The translations under genes and the position numbers were made by a program. DNA of 64,000 nt from Pedobacter rhizosphaerae. GTDB taxonomy: Bacteria; Bacteroidota; Bacteroidia; Sphingobacteriales; Sphingobacteriaceae. Shown here piece after piece: positions 50,498 to 59,218 of the stretch (its first letter is position 1; each line of letters opens with the position of its first letter). The stretch covers positions 186,001-250,000 of the forward strand of contig NZ_FOGG01000005.1 in assembly GCF_900111155.1 (NCBI RefSeq). Direction: 5' to 3'. The notes below the pieces were generated by a model. It saw only the letters and a list, made by a program, of their open reading frames with translations, made no database searches and was not told where the DNA came from.

Positions 50498-50650
50498 ATG
50501 AAAAACTCAAAAACATCAGCAGAAGAAAGCAAGGCTACAGCTGCTAAAGATAGTAAAGCGAAAGGTTCAAGTGAAAAAGTAACTTCAGCCAAAGATGCTA
50601 AAAAAGTAAATGTCACCAAAGATGCCCCCGTAAAACATAAGAAGCCCTAA
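50498..50650 (+). CDS. small lysine-rich, low-complexity protein
   Basis: A 50-residue frame from ATG at 50498 to TAA at 50650, too short for common ORF cut-offs. The product is almost entirely Lys, Ala, Ser, Thr, Asp and Val in repeating SAKDAKK/TAAKDSKAK units, strongly basic and disordered. It begins 10 bp after the SpoIIAA-like stop and ends 21 bp before mscS, so it is probably a real operon member. A histone-tail-like nucleic-acid-binding peptide is conceivable. Confidence 0.6.
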   Translation: MKNSKTSAEESKATAAKDSKAKGSSEKVTSAKDAKKVNVTKDAPVKHKKP

Positions 50651-50671
50651 GTTTAACCACCGTTCCCCAAT

Positions 50672-51478
50672 ATGAAAGCTGATACCATCGACATCAATAA
50701 ATTTTATGATAAAGCCTATGACTGGATAATTTTAAAAGGCCCTAATGTGTTGGTGGGTATTCTGGTCTTGATCCTGGGGTTATGGTTCATTAAATTAGTG
50801 GCTAAATGGCTGAATAACAGCTTGCATAAGAAAGAGGTAGACCCATCGTTACGGCCATTTTTGAATAGTTTAATCATCATCACCCTGAGGGTACTTCTGG
50901 TGTTTTTTGTCATCCAGCTGTTTGGATACGAGCTCACTACATTAACGGTACTTTTAGGTGGGTTGAGTGTTGCAGCTGGATTAGCGTTATCGGGTACCCT
51001 TCAAAACTTTGCCAGCGGAGTACTTATTTTACTTTTGAAACCCTTTGTTGTTGGCGATAATATCCTGGCCCAGGGACAAGAGGGAACAGTATCATCTATC
51101 CAAATTTTTTATACCATTATCAAAACCTTCGATAACAAAACAGTTATTGTTCCAAACAGCAAGCTTTCTAATGAAGTTATTATCAACATCAGCAGGCAGG
51201 GCAGTAGAAGACTGGATATTGAGATTAAGTTTAGTTATGGAATAGAATATGATAAAATCGTCGCCATTTTTAACCAAACGATTGATGGATTCAAAAATGC
51301 CCTGAAAACACCTCAAAAAAGAATAGGTGTTTCAGCATTGGAAGAAAGTGGATACAAAGTGGCCATGAATATCTGGATCAAAGCGCATGGTTTTACAGAT
51401 ACCAAGCTGGCATTTCAAAAGGAATTAATGGATAACTTAAAGGCTGGAGGAATAAAATTACCTGGAATGGCCGATTAA
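50672..51478 (+). CDS. small-conductance mechanosensitive channel MscS
   Basis: A 268-residue MscS-family channel with three TM helices. The TM3 pore region is LGGLSVAAGLALSGTLQNFASGVLILLLKPFVVGD, the hallmark of the family. The beta domain follows with VSSIQIFYTIIKTFDNKTVIVPNSKLSNEVIINIS. It opens on hypo-osmotic shock. The last 4 bp overlap the convergent response regulator gene. Confidence 0.95.
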   Translation: MKADTIDINKFYDKAYDWIILKGPNVLVGILVLILGLWFIKLVAKWLNNSLHKKEVDPSLRPFLNSLIIITLRVLLVFFVIQLFGYELTTLTVLLGGLSVAAGLALSGTLQNFASGVLILLLKPFVVGDNILAQGQEGTVSSIQIFYTIIKTFDNKTVIVPNSKLSNEVIINISRQGSRRLDIEIKFSYGIEYDKIVAIFNQTIDGFKNALKTPQKRIGVSALEESGYKVAMNIWIKAHGFTDTKLAFQKELMDNLKAGGIKLPGMAD

Positions 51479-51849
51479 ACTGACTTTTTTAATAAAGCGT
51501 ATATCTTATCCATCAACTCATCAATATTAAAAGGCTTAGCCATAAAATCATCTGCCTCAATGCCATCTAAGGTATAATTTGTAGCATTATAGCGTGCAGA
51601 AATCATTAAAACCGGAATATGGCTAGTACTTTTATTGTCTTTAAGGTTTTTGAGCAATACTCTACCATCCACATCTGGAAGCATTATGTCCATGATAATC
51701 ACATCAGGCCTAGAATCTGTAACATGAGATATGAAATCAGCACCTTTGTTAAGGCCTGAAACATTAAAAGCTTCGCTTTCTAAAATAAGAGTGATAACAT
51801 CTAAAATAGCATGGTTATCTTCAACAACCAAAATGTTTTTCTTTGCCAA
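51475..51849 (-). CDS. single-domain response regulator
   Basis: A 124-residue CheY-type receiver with no output domain. The acidic pair is in VVEDNH, the phospho-acceptor is D54 in VIIMDIMLPDVDG, and the conserved Lys is K105 in FMAKPF. On the minus strand a TATATTTG element (51883-51876) lies 27 bp before the start, and the gene is divergent from the phytochrome. It may be a second receiver for the phytochrome kinase. Confidence 0.93.
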   Translation of the reverse strand: MAKKNILVVEDNHAILDVITLILESEAFNVSGLNKGADFISHVTDSRPDVIIMDIMLPDVDGRVLLKNLKDNKSTSHIPVLMISARYNATNYTLDGIEADDFMAKPFNIDELMDKIYALLKKSV

Positions 51850-51966
51850 CTTAGGGATGAGGATTAAATTTTGAACAAATATATAATAAAAACTAAATCC
51901 TAAAACTAAATTAGAGAAATATAACTATTAGGAATAAAGTAAGCTTTATTAGTTCAATATTTCTGA

Positions 51967-51974
51967 TAGTTTTG
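51967..51974 (+). promoter_or_regulatory. -7 promoter element of the phytochrome operon
   Basis: TAGTTTTG, matching TAnnTTTG, about 19 bp upstream of the phytochrome ATG. Divergent from TATATTTG at 51883-51876 of the response regulator gene. Confidence 0.5.
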
Positions 51975-51992
51975 TAACGTCAAATCGCTATA

Positions 51993-54206
51993 ATGAAGAA
52001 TTTTTCTGTAGACTTAACCAATTGTGATAAAGAACCAATCCACATACCCGGAAAGATTCAATCTCATGGTTTCCTTATCGCTGTAGATAAAAACAGCCTT
52101 ACTATCAGTTATATCAGTGAAAATACTGGTGCATTTTTAAATAAGGTTTCCAAAGATCTTCTGAAGCAACCACTGTCTTTTATCAATAATTTTATTACTC
52201 AAAGAGGTCCTGAATTTGATGTTGAGGATTTATTAAAGCTTGGAATTATTAGAAAAAGTTTCGATGCAATCAGTCCTCATCCTATAGAAATTGATGGTAA
52301 TCCATTTTATCTGATTATTTCTTCCTCTACAAATGATTGGTTATTAGAGTTTGAGCCTGTTACCCTGCAGTACGATATACAAAGCTCCATTGGTCGTTCC
52401 GCTTCTGCAATGTTGCAGGGTAAAACGGTATCAGCCTTGCTTACCAGCGCAGCATTAGAAGTAAAAAAGCTAATCAATTACGATCGCATCATGATCTATA
52501 AGTTTTTAGATGATGGACATGGAGAAGTTGTTGCAGAGGAAAAGGAAGAAAATCTGGAGCCATTTTTTGGTCTTCACTACCCGGCATCTGATATTCCTAA
52601 GCAGGCCAGAGAGCTTTATAAACTCAATTTAACGCGGTTAATAGCCGATGTGAATACTTCAGATTCAGCTATTTTAACTTATAATGAGGATAAACCACTA
52701 GATCTTACTAATGGCGGACTTAGGGCGGTTTCACCAATTCATATTCAATATTTGAAGAATATGGAGGTAGATTCTAGTTTCAGTATCTCGCTTATTACCA
52801 AAGGCGAATTGTGGGGCTTAATTGCCTGCCACAATTATACACCCAAATTTATTGATTATAAAGCCCGCGAGGGTTCTAAATTAATTGGACAAATACTTTC
52901 TTCTGCACTAGAGTACCGCCAGGAAGAAGAGGATGCTGAGATTATTGCAGAATTTAAAGATACAGCATCGGTTTTATCAGAGCACTTAAACAGAGATAAA
53001 TACCTTATTGAGGCTATTACGAGTCATAAAAGAACCATATTAGATGTTACCAAAGCTACGGGGGTAGCTATAATTTTCGAAAATGGTTTAACAACTTTGG
53101 GTAATGTTCCCGGAAACGATGATATCTACGAGTTAGTAGCCTGGTTAAGAAAGACTAGTGATGAAACCATTTACTATACCCACAGACTTTCGGAAATTTT
53201 TCATCCTGCAAGAAAATATAAAGAAACGGCTTCAGGTATTTTATCCTGTGTGCTAAGCAAGGAGCTGGGTGAAATGATTATCTGGTTTAAGCCAGAGCAA
53301 ATTACAACTGTACATTGGGCAGGAAATCCGGAAAAACCTGTTACCACTGCCGACAATGGTTTGCTAAGCCTGTCGCCACGTAAATCATTTGAAACCTGGG
53401 CTCAGGTAGTAAACAATACCTCAGAACGCTGGTTACCAGAAGAGATTGCATCTGTATTGCGAGTTCGGGAGATTATCATTACCGATGTCAATAAAAAAGC
53501 CAATGAAGTGAGGCTGCTCAACGAAAAGCTCCAGGCTGCTTACGAAGAGCTTGATACTTTTAGTTACACCATTTCACATGATTTACGTACGCCGCTAACT
53601 TCCATTAAAACTTATGCAGAGCTGATGCTCAAAAACAAAAGCATTGATGATAATGGAAAGAAAATGCTTGATCGGATTTTAACAGGTGCAGATAAAATGA
53701 ATTTCCTCATTAAGGAAATCTTAAATCTCGCCCGTGTTGGTCGTTCTGATGTAATATTTGAAACAGTTTCCATGCCTTTGTTGTTGAAAGATATAACAAC
53801 TGAAGTTTGGACGGCTTTTAAAGCAGACAATGCCGAACTCGTTTTAGGTCAACTCCCCGATTTAAAGGGAGATAACACCATGATTGCTCAGGTATTTACC
53901 AATTTAATCAGTAATGCGGTAAAATACTCATCTATGGTAGAGAAACCTAAAATAGAGATCTTTGGTGATGTAAATACAGAAGAAACTGTATACGCCATTA
54001 AGGATAATGGTATGGGAATTGATAACCGTTATTACGACAGGGTTTTTGAGCTATTTAAGCGCATGGATAATGTCAAAGACATTGATGGAACAGGAGTGGG
54101 GCTGGCTATTGTAAAACGAATTGTAGAAAAACACAATGGAAGGGTTTGGTTTGAAAGTAAACTGAATTACGGATCTACATTTTACGTAGCTTTTAAAAAC
54201 AGATAA
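51993..54206 (+). CDS. bphP: bacteriophytochrome histidine kinase
   Basis: A 737-residue red/far-red photoreceptor kinase. Order: PAS (about 20-120), GAF (140-310) with HYPASDIP at 195-202, PHY (320-500) with the tongue motif PRKSF at 462-466, HisKA with H529 in SYTISHDLRTPL, and HATPase with SNAVKYS, DNGMGID and GTGVGLAIV. The biliverdin-attaching Cys is C11 (TNCDKEPIHIPG). The two chromophore-contacting His are at 250 (SPIH) and 280 (ACHN); the usual ACHHY is ACHNY here, losing only the second His. The receiver gene follows after 1 bp, and heme oxygenase is downstream. Confidence 0.96.
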   Translation: MKNFSVDLTNCDKEPIHIPGKIQSHGFLIAVDKNSLTISYISENTGAFLNKVSKDLLKQPLSFINNFITQRGPEFDVEDLLKLGIIRKSFDAISPHPIEIDGNPFYLIISSSTNDWLLEFEPVTLQYDIQSSIGRSASAMLQGKTVSALLTSAALEVKKLINYDRIMIYKFLDDGHGEVVAEEKEENLEPFFGLHYPASDIPKQARELYKLNLTRLIADVNTSDSAILTYNEDKPLDLTNGGLRAVSPIHIQYLKNMEVDSSFSISLITKGELWGLIACHNYTPKFIDYKAREGSKLIGQILSSALEYRQEEEDAEIIAEFKDTASVLSEHLNRDKYLIEAITSHKRTILDVTKATGVAIIFENGLTTLGNVPGNDDIYELVAWLRKTSDETIYYTHRLSEIFHPARKYKETASGILSCVLSKELGEMIIWFKPEQITTVHWAGNPEKPVTTADNGLLSLSPRKSFETWAQVVNNTSERWLPEEIASVLRVREIIITDVNKKANEVRLLNEKLQAAYEELDTFSYTISHDLRTPLTSIKTYAELMLKNKSIDDNGKKMLDRILTGADKMNFLIKEILNLARVGRSDVIFETVSMPLLLKDITTEVWTAFKADNAELVLGQLPDLKGDNTMIAQVFTNLISNAVKYSSMVEKPKIEIFGDVNTEETVYAIKDNGMGIDNRYYDRVFELFKRMDNVKDIDGTGVGLAIVKRIVEKHNGRVWFESKLNYGSTFYVAFKNR

Positions 54207-54207
54207 G

Positions 54208-54627
54208 ATGAAAACGCCGGATATATTTTACGTAGAAGATGATGTAGACTATGCTTTTTTCATGCAAAGTGCTATACAAGAGGTAAAGGATACATTAAAT
54301 TTAACCATTGTAGAAGATGGGACAGAAGCACTATTGAAACTGCAGAAATTTGTGGAGAGCAAAACGAAGCCTAAATTAATTTTGCTGGATTTAAACTTGC
54401 CTGGTTTATCAGGTTTAGACTTGCTCAAATTTATCAGAGATATTCCTTACTTAAAGTCGATTCCAGTAATCCTTTTTTCAACTTCAGATAATCCTGAAGA
54501 TGTAAAAGCATCTATGGAATTTGGGGCCAGCGCTTACCTGACTAAGCCTAATGGCTATGATAATCTGGTTAAATGCGTACATTCGGTACACGATTTCTGG
54601 TTTAACCAACACCTTCGATTAAATTAA
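54208..54627 (+). CDS. Rcp1-like response regulator of the phytochrome
   Basis: A 139-residue receiver-only protein of the phytochrome-partner type: FYVEDDVDYAFFMQSAI, phospho-acceptor D61 in LILLDLNLPGLSG, and conserved Lys in YLTKPNGYDNL. It is separated from the kinase stop by a single base, so transfer from H529 of the phytochrome is the obvious prediction. A clear terminator follows. Confidence 0.95.
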   Translation: MKTPDIFYVEDDVDYAFFMQSAIQEVKDTLNLTIVEDGTEALLKLQKFVESKTKPKLILLDLNLPGLSGLDLLKFIRDIPYLKSIPVILFSTSDNPEDVKASMEFGASAYLTKPNGYDNLVKCVHSVHDFWFNQHLRLN

Positions 54628-54644
54628 TCAGAAACATTATAGTT

Positions 54645-54684
54645 AAAGATTCGAGCCTTAAGTTCGAATCTTTGTTTTTTTATT
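54645..54684 (+). terminator. terminator of the phytochrome-receiver operon
   Basis: aaagattcga (54645-54654) / tcgaatcttt (54664-54673), followed by g and seven T. Confidence 0.92.
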
Positions 54685-54736
54685 CAAGCCGTACAGTATT
54701 AATTTAGCTTGTACATTTCTCAAACATAAATAATTT

Positions 54737-55339
54737 ATGATTGCCAATATATTAAGAACTGAAACCGCAGATAAGCACAAAGAATTAGAATCATTAATGT
54801 TTGTGAATGAAATCATGAATCATTCGCTAACCGTAGAAGATTATAAAACGTTGATCACCATCAACTATATGATTCATCAAAAGATGGAAAATGTACTGGC
54901 AAACCTATTGGATGCCAATCTTGCAGAGAAGCTGGAAATGAAAGATAGGTTTAAGCTGGAGGCTTTAGAAAAAGATCTCGCTCATTGGGGAATTGATAGT
55001 TTAAGCCTTCCCGGATTGAACTTTGAGCTCTTTATTCCGAAAAAAAATAACGCTGAAGTTTTAGGTGCTTTATACGTTTTGGAAGGTGCTACCTTAGGCG
55101 GAAATGTCATTAAGAAGCATATTTTAGCTAATCCTAACTTCAATAATCAGGAAGCGGGTTTAAATTATTATGGTGTTTATGGTAACGACCTCAGTACCAA
55201 ATGGAAGACATTTATTACTGTCTTAAATGAAAGTATATCAGAAGCTGATTATAAATACTGCGTAGAGAGTGCAAATAATACCTTTCAAAATCTGATTAAC
55301 TTGACAAAACAATTCAAATCTAGCCCCTATGTTACATAG
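54737..55339 (+). CDS. bphO: biliverdin-producing heme oxygenase (BphO type)
   Basis: A 200-residue heme oxygenase with the proximal His at about H14 (TADKHKELE) and the distal helix LYVLEGATLGGNVIKKHI, which is typical of bacteriophytochrome-associated enzymes. It opens heme to biliverdin, the phytochrome chromophore. A terminator separates it from the kinase operon, so it has its own promoter. A terminator hairpin overlaps its stop codon. Confidence 0.93.
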   Translation: MIANILRTETADKHKELESLMFVNEIMNHSLTVEDYKTLITINYMIHQKMENVLANLLDANLAEKLEMKDRFKLEALEKDLAHWGIDSLSLPGLNFELFIPKKNNAEVLGALYVLEGATLGGNVIKKHILANPNFNNQEAGLNYYGVYGNDLSTKWKTFITVLNESISEADYKYCVESANNTFQNLINLTKQFKSSPYVT

Positions 55340-55352
55340 AGGGGCTTTTTTT
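55322..55352 (+). terminator. terminator overlapping the bphO stop codon
   Basis: agcccctatg / catagaggggct with a small bulge and a T run; the TAG at 55337-55339 is inside the hairpin. Confidence 0.88.
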
Positions 55353-55401
55353 GCCTTGTTAAAATGTGCAAAACTTATTTTAAATAAATATTTGCTTTCT
55401 G

Positions 55402-55431
55402 TTGTTAATTCAAGGTAAATATGTATAATTG
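55402..55431 (+). promoter_or_regulatory. promoter of the histone H1-like gene
   Basis: TTG at 55402-55404 and TATAATTG at 55424-55431 with 19 bp between them, close to the Bacteroidota -33/-7 pattern (one mismatch to TAnnTTTG). Confidence 0.45.
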
Positions 55432-55472
55432 AAGAAATAAATTTTTTAAACCTTAAAAAACATCAATTAGCG

Positions 55473-55652
55473 ATGGAAAAATTTTCAAAAGTTAAAGCTG
55501 CTGTAGCTGCTATCGAAGCAGATGTAGAAAAATTTTATAATGCTGGCAATGCAGCTGCTGGTACTCGTGTGCGTAAAGCAATGCAAGATCTTAAAGTTTT
55601 AGCACAAGAAATCCGTGCAGAAGTAACTGACAAGAAAAACGCTGGAAAATAA
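55473..55652 (+). CDS. histone H1-like protein (Hc1 type), small
   Basis: A 59-residue basic protein, below common ORF cut-offs. It begins MEKFSKVKAAVAAIEADVEK and continues with a Lys/Ala-rich helix ending EVTDKKNAGK, matching the bacterial Hc1/histone H1-like family of Bacteroidota nucleoid proteins. It stands alone with its own promoter and a very strong downstream hairpin, so it is probably well expressed. It likely binds DNA without sequence preference. Confidence 0.9.
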   Translation: MEKFSKVKAAVAAIEADVEKFYNAGNAAAGTRVRKAMQDLKVLAQEIRAEVTDKKNAGK

Positions 55653-55664
55653 TATTTAGCGATT

Positions 55665-55704
55665 ACGCAAAAAGGGTTTCGGCATACCGGAACCCTTTTT
55701 GCGT
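55665..55704 (+). terminator. terminator after the histone-like gene
   Basis: 18-bp stem acgcaaaaagggtttcgg (55665-55682) / ccggaacccttttttgcgt-type arm (55687-55704), loop cata, one G-U pair. Confidence 0.9.
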
Positions 55705-55954
55705 TTGGGATGTCTAGTGTCTAGGTATAAGTATCAAGATATTAGTATCAAGTATCAAGATTTGGGTATCAAGACTGAGGCCAGACAAATCCACTATAGC
55801 CACTCAGTTTTTCCAACTACTACTTATCGCGATTAAGACTCAAGACTACAGACTTTCGACTCAAGACTAAAAAGATAAAGCTCCCCATCGCGGAGAGCAT
55901 TTATCCAACTAACAAAACATATTATTTAAATTTGAGATGAGCTTATTTTAAGAT
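55705..55954. repeat. short degenerate tandem repeats
   Basis: Degenerate repeats of tatcaaga/agtatcaag around 55725-55775 and aagactcaagactacagact-like around 55830-55870. Similar tracts occur near 45225. No gene. Confidence 0.65.
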
Positions 55955-57016
55955 CTAACCCTTTTTGATCAGCTTATATTCAATTACTGGCTTACCACGG
56001 GTTCCCCCATCATTGGAAATGAAGCTATTGAATTTTAATTTATACACGTTGCCCGAACCATCTTTAACCAGGTAGAAGATATCCGTTTTAACACCGCCAC
56101 CGGTTCCATTCTGGCCAGGTGATGTTCTCCATGTTGATCCAATTACGTCTCGTGATGAAGAGAAAGTTACTGTTGCAAGATCTGACTCTGCAAATGCAGC
56201 ATAAGCCTTTACAGTTGTAGACACAGCCGCGGCACTTACTCCCGCCAGGCTGTTTATGAATACTAAATCAGAAAATGCATAAGGGAATGTAGCAGTGTAA
56301 TACATGCTGTAACCCCAAACTACATCCCAGCTTGCTTTTGCAGGTTCTACAGATACAGTATTGCCTTTAACTAATGATGCAAACTGGAAATTCGCATCCG
56401 CATTTTTGGTGATATCTAAGGTCTTAAAAGTTGTTTCAGTCACTTTAGCATATTGTAAGGTATATCCGCTGCCTTTTCTAAGTACTCTTATTTTGTATAG
56501 TTCATCGTTGGCAAGAACGGTAGCCGCGCCTCCTTTTCTATTAATGATATAAACTTTATTTTCTGCGTCTGTAGCCGAGATTGCAGCGATTGCAGTTTTA
56601 TTAATGATATTTGCTTCTCTTGGGTCGTCAATAAGACTAAAAGTTCCAAGACCCTGGCCAACCTTAAGGGCATTAGGGTCAAAGTCTGCTGCTGTAACAG
56701 AATTTAAATCACTCTTGTTAACTACAATTGCAGATGAACCGTTAGAGGCATTCAAAATCACTTTAAAATCAGCTCCAGCGTAGAATCCTAAATCCCAGCT
56801 GTCTCTGTCAACAGCCGTTTGTTTGTCTGCGCTGAAATCTACATAAACACTATTACCGGCTGCACTACCAGCTTCGGCACCAATTAAGCCATTCAAGGTA
56901 AGCGTACTTCCATCAGAAGGGGGTACTACAATAACAGGCTCATCACTGTCTTTCTTACAGGCGGCAAATGAAATTGCAATAAATGCAGCAAATAATAAGG
57001 AGTTAAATTTATTCAT
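55955..57016 (-). CDS. hmuY: HmuY-family heme-binding lipoprotein
   Basis: A 353-residue surface lipoprotein (lipobox SFAAC, then KKDSDEP). The HmuY pattern is clear: YVDFSADKQTAVDRDSWDLGFY followed by ASWDVVWGYSMYYT and DIFYLVKDGSGNVYKLKF. It captures heme and passes it to the adjacent receptor. It lies 28 bp downstream of hmuR, in one operon. The heme-ligating residues cannot be assigned by eye. Confidence 0.9.
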   Translation of the reverse strand: MNKFNSLLFAAFIAISFAACKKDSDEPVIVVPPSDGSTLTLNGLIGAEAGSAAGNSVYVDFSADKQTAVDRDSWDLGFYAGADFKVILNASNGSSAIVVNKSDLNSVTAADFDPNALKVGQGLGTFSLIDDPREANIINKTAIAAISATDAENKVYIINRKGGAATVLANDELYKIRVLRKGSGYTLQYAKVTETTFKTLDITKNADANFQFASLVKGNTVSVEPAKASWDVVWGYSMYYTATFPYAFSDLVFINSLAGVSAAAVSTTVKAYAAFAESDLATVTFSSSRDVIGSTWRTSPGQNGTGGGVKTDIFYLVKDGSGNVYKLKFNSFISNDGGTRGKPVIEYKLIKKG

Positions 57017-57044
57017 GTTTCTATTTTTATGTATTTAAAATTGA

Positions 57045-59117
57045 TTATTTCTTATTCCAGTTATAAATTAAGCCTAAAACATATGAGCGGCCATAACTAT
57101 AGGGTACCGCGATGCCACCAGTGCTATGTGCGCCTCCAGAGGCTGCCGAGCTGTTTGAAAGCTGTGTGATGTTAAAAATATTCTTTACCCCCGCATTAAT
57201 GGTGAGGTACCTCCACAAGTTTTTGTTGAGCATTAAATCGGCCCAATGAAACGACCCTATCTTGACCAGATTTGCGGTTTGAATATTATTTACTGTACTA
57301 ATCTGATAGCTTGGCAGGCTTCCGGTGTACTTATAAAATAAACTTACACTGCCATTAATCTTTGGAAAGGTATATGTCAGATTAGATGTGATTTCAATAG
57401 CCCAGGCAAATTGCGGAGATTCGAGCGCTGCATTTTCAGATAAGTCATTGTAGCGGCCAATATAGGATAAACCTACTGTAGCTTGTAAATTCTTATAAAT
57501 TAAGGTGTTTTCTAATGTCCCTCCGGTGGTTTTATATTTTGATATATTAATTAAGGTGGTTACCGAGGTATTGGTTGGGTCTATGCCGTATTCAATTCTG
57601 TTCTTGAATAGATTATAAAAACCCGTTAATGTTGATCTAAACTGTACATCTCGGTGCCTAAAACCAGACCATGCTAAAGATCCGTTAAAGCTATTGGATT
57701 GTTCTGCTCTTAAGTTAGGATTGCCTAAAATGGTATGGCTGGCATCAACAAAGTTATAATAGAGTTCTCTAAGGGCTGGTGACCTGAAGCCCCGCGCATA
57801 TCCTAAACGTAGGTCGAGCGTTTTAGATAGGCTAAATTGGGTATTTAAAGAGGGAATAACTGGGGGAGCGTCGTAGACAGAGTTTTTAATAAATCGGAGT
57901 CCTGGTCTAATATTTATCCCCATAACCGGTGTAATTTCTGACGAGACGAAGAAGGCATAATCATTAATTACCGGAGAACCTATAACTCTGGCCCCGCTAG
58001 CGGCATCACGATTAAACTCAAAACCAGGTTGAAAGGAGAGGGATTTGTTTGCAACATACAGTGCGGTTGCCCTAAAAATGGTCGCATTGAATTTAGCCAC
58101 ATCCTGTTCTCCTGCGGCGGTAGTTAATTCCTCTGTGTTGGTCGTAAAGTCGTGAATAACTGACCTGGTTGCACGTTCGAGATTGGTATAGCCCAAAATT
58201 TCCGTAAATTGCAGGGAAGGCGATAATTTATATTCAGACTGTAACTGTTGTGTATATCGCTGGGTAGTGTAAGTTTGAAATTTGGCTTTATAATTATTAG
58301 GATTCATGCCACCTCTAACATCTATGGTTTCATTCAAGCCATCTAAGCGATACCAGATATTAAAATGATCGTTGCGGTAGCCCAGTTTCGCATTGCCCAG
58401 CCATTGTTCTTTGGGTTTCCAGCGGTTGGTTACCGATTCTACCTCTTCAATAGTTGCGGTTTTAGGAGCCAGGTTCCAGCCTCCAAAATCGTTATGGGTA
58501 AATCCTGCAAGGGCATTCCAGCCTTTATTCTGCCAGCTAATGTTTATATTTTGATTGTGTAGACCATTTCCTGTAAATGCATGGTATTCGTTACCAGCAC
58601 TCTCTTCCTGAATACGGGCAGAAACATTAAGCAATGATTTTCCGGCATTCTTGGTGATAATATTGATTACGCCGGCAAGGGCATCCGATCCGTAAACTAC
58701 AGACATCGGACCTTCAACAATTTCAATTCTTTCGATGGTATTGATATCGATTTGATTTAGGCTTTCGCGGGTATCTGATCGATCTACCATGGGCACGCCA
58801 TCCAAAAGAATTTTAACATTTCTTCCGCTCATACCCATTAACTGAACATCTGTGGTGCCCAGCGTTAAGTCATTGCTAAACCGAAAACCAAGTTCGGTGT
58901 TGAGCACCTGCTGCACGCTGGTGGCGGCCCTTAAACGGATTTTTTCGGCAGTGATGGTTTTTACCTGATAAACTGAATTTTTTAATGTTCTTGGTGCATA
59001 CTGTCCCGTAACCACAACTTCCCTCAAATCATTTGCCTTGGCAGTATCAAGCTTAACTTCTTGAGCTATTGCTGATATTCCAGATAATGCAAAGACAATT
59101 GATAAATATATTCTCAT
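57045..59117 (-). CDS. hmuR: TonB-dependent heme receptor, HmuR type
   Basis: A 690-residue outer membrane receptor with signal peptide ending SAIAQ, a TonB-box-like LREVVVTGQYAPR, plug with NVKILLDGVPMVDRSDTRESLNQIDINTIERIEIVEGPMSVVYGSDALAGVINIITK, and a barrel closing YVLGLIYNW. The HmuY partner downstream and the AraC-type regulator divergent upstream point to heme or hemoprotein uptake. The heme-receptor FRAP/NPNL boxes are recognisable as FRSPALRELYYNF and NPNL(R)A. Confidence 0.92.
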   Translation of the reverse strand: MRIYLSIVFALSGISAIAQEVKLDTAKANDLREVVVTGQYAPRTLKNSVYQVKTITAEKIRLRAATSVQQVLNTELGFRFSNDLTLGTTDVQLMGMSGRNVKILLDGVPMVDRSDTRESLNQIDINTIERIEIVEGPMSVVYGSDALAGVINIITKNAGKSLLNVSARIQEESAGNEYHAFTGNGLHNQNINISWQNKGWNALAGFTHNDFGGWNLAPKTATIEEVESVTNRWKPKEQWLGNAKLGYRNDHFNIWYRLDGLNETIDVRGGMNPNNYKAKFQTYTTQRYTQQLQSEYKLSPSLQFTEILGYTNLERATRSVIHDFTTNTEELTTAAGEQDVAKFNATIFRATALYVANKSLSFQPGFEFNRDAASGARVIGSPVINDYAFFVSSEITPVMGINIRPGLRFIKNSVYDAPPVIPSLNTQFSLSKTLDLRLGYARGFRSPALRELYYNFVDASHTILGNPNLRAEQSNSFNGSLAWSGFRHRDVQFRSTLTGFYNLFKNRIEYGIDPTNTSVTTLINISKYKTTGGTLENTLIYKNLQATVGLSYIGRYNDLSENAALESPQFAWAIEITSNLTYTFPKINGSVSLFYKYTGSLPSYQISTVNNIQTANLVKIGSFHWADLMLNKNLWRYLTINAGVKNIFNITQLSNSSAASGGAHSTGGIAVPYSYGRSYVLGLIYNWNKK

Positions 59118-59140
59118 TTATTTAGACTAATTATAAATAA

Positions 59141-59160
59141 TTGTGCAAATTTGTGCATTA
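59141..59160. promoter_or_regulatory. tandem TTGTGCA repeat in the hmuR/araC gap
   Basis: ttgtgcaaat immediately followed by ttgtgcatta (59141-59150, 59151-59160). Direct repeats at one-helical-turn spacing are typical AraC-family sites. It lies 24 bp upstream of hmuR. Confidence 0.45.
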
Positions 59161-59218
59161 TCGCTTCAATAAGATAACGCGAGCGGGATAATTTATGCCG
59201 TGAAACGGATTAATAATT

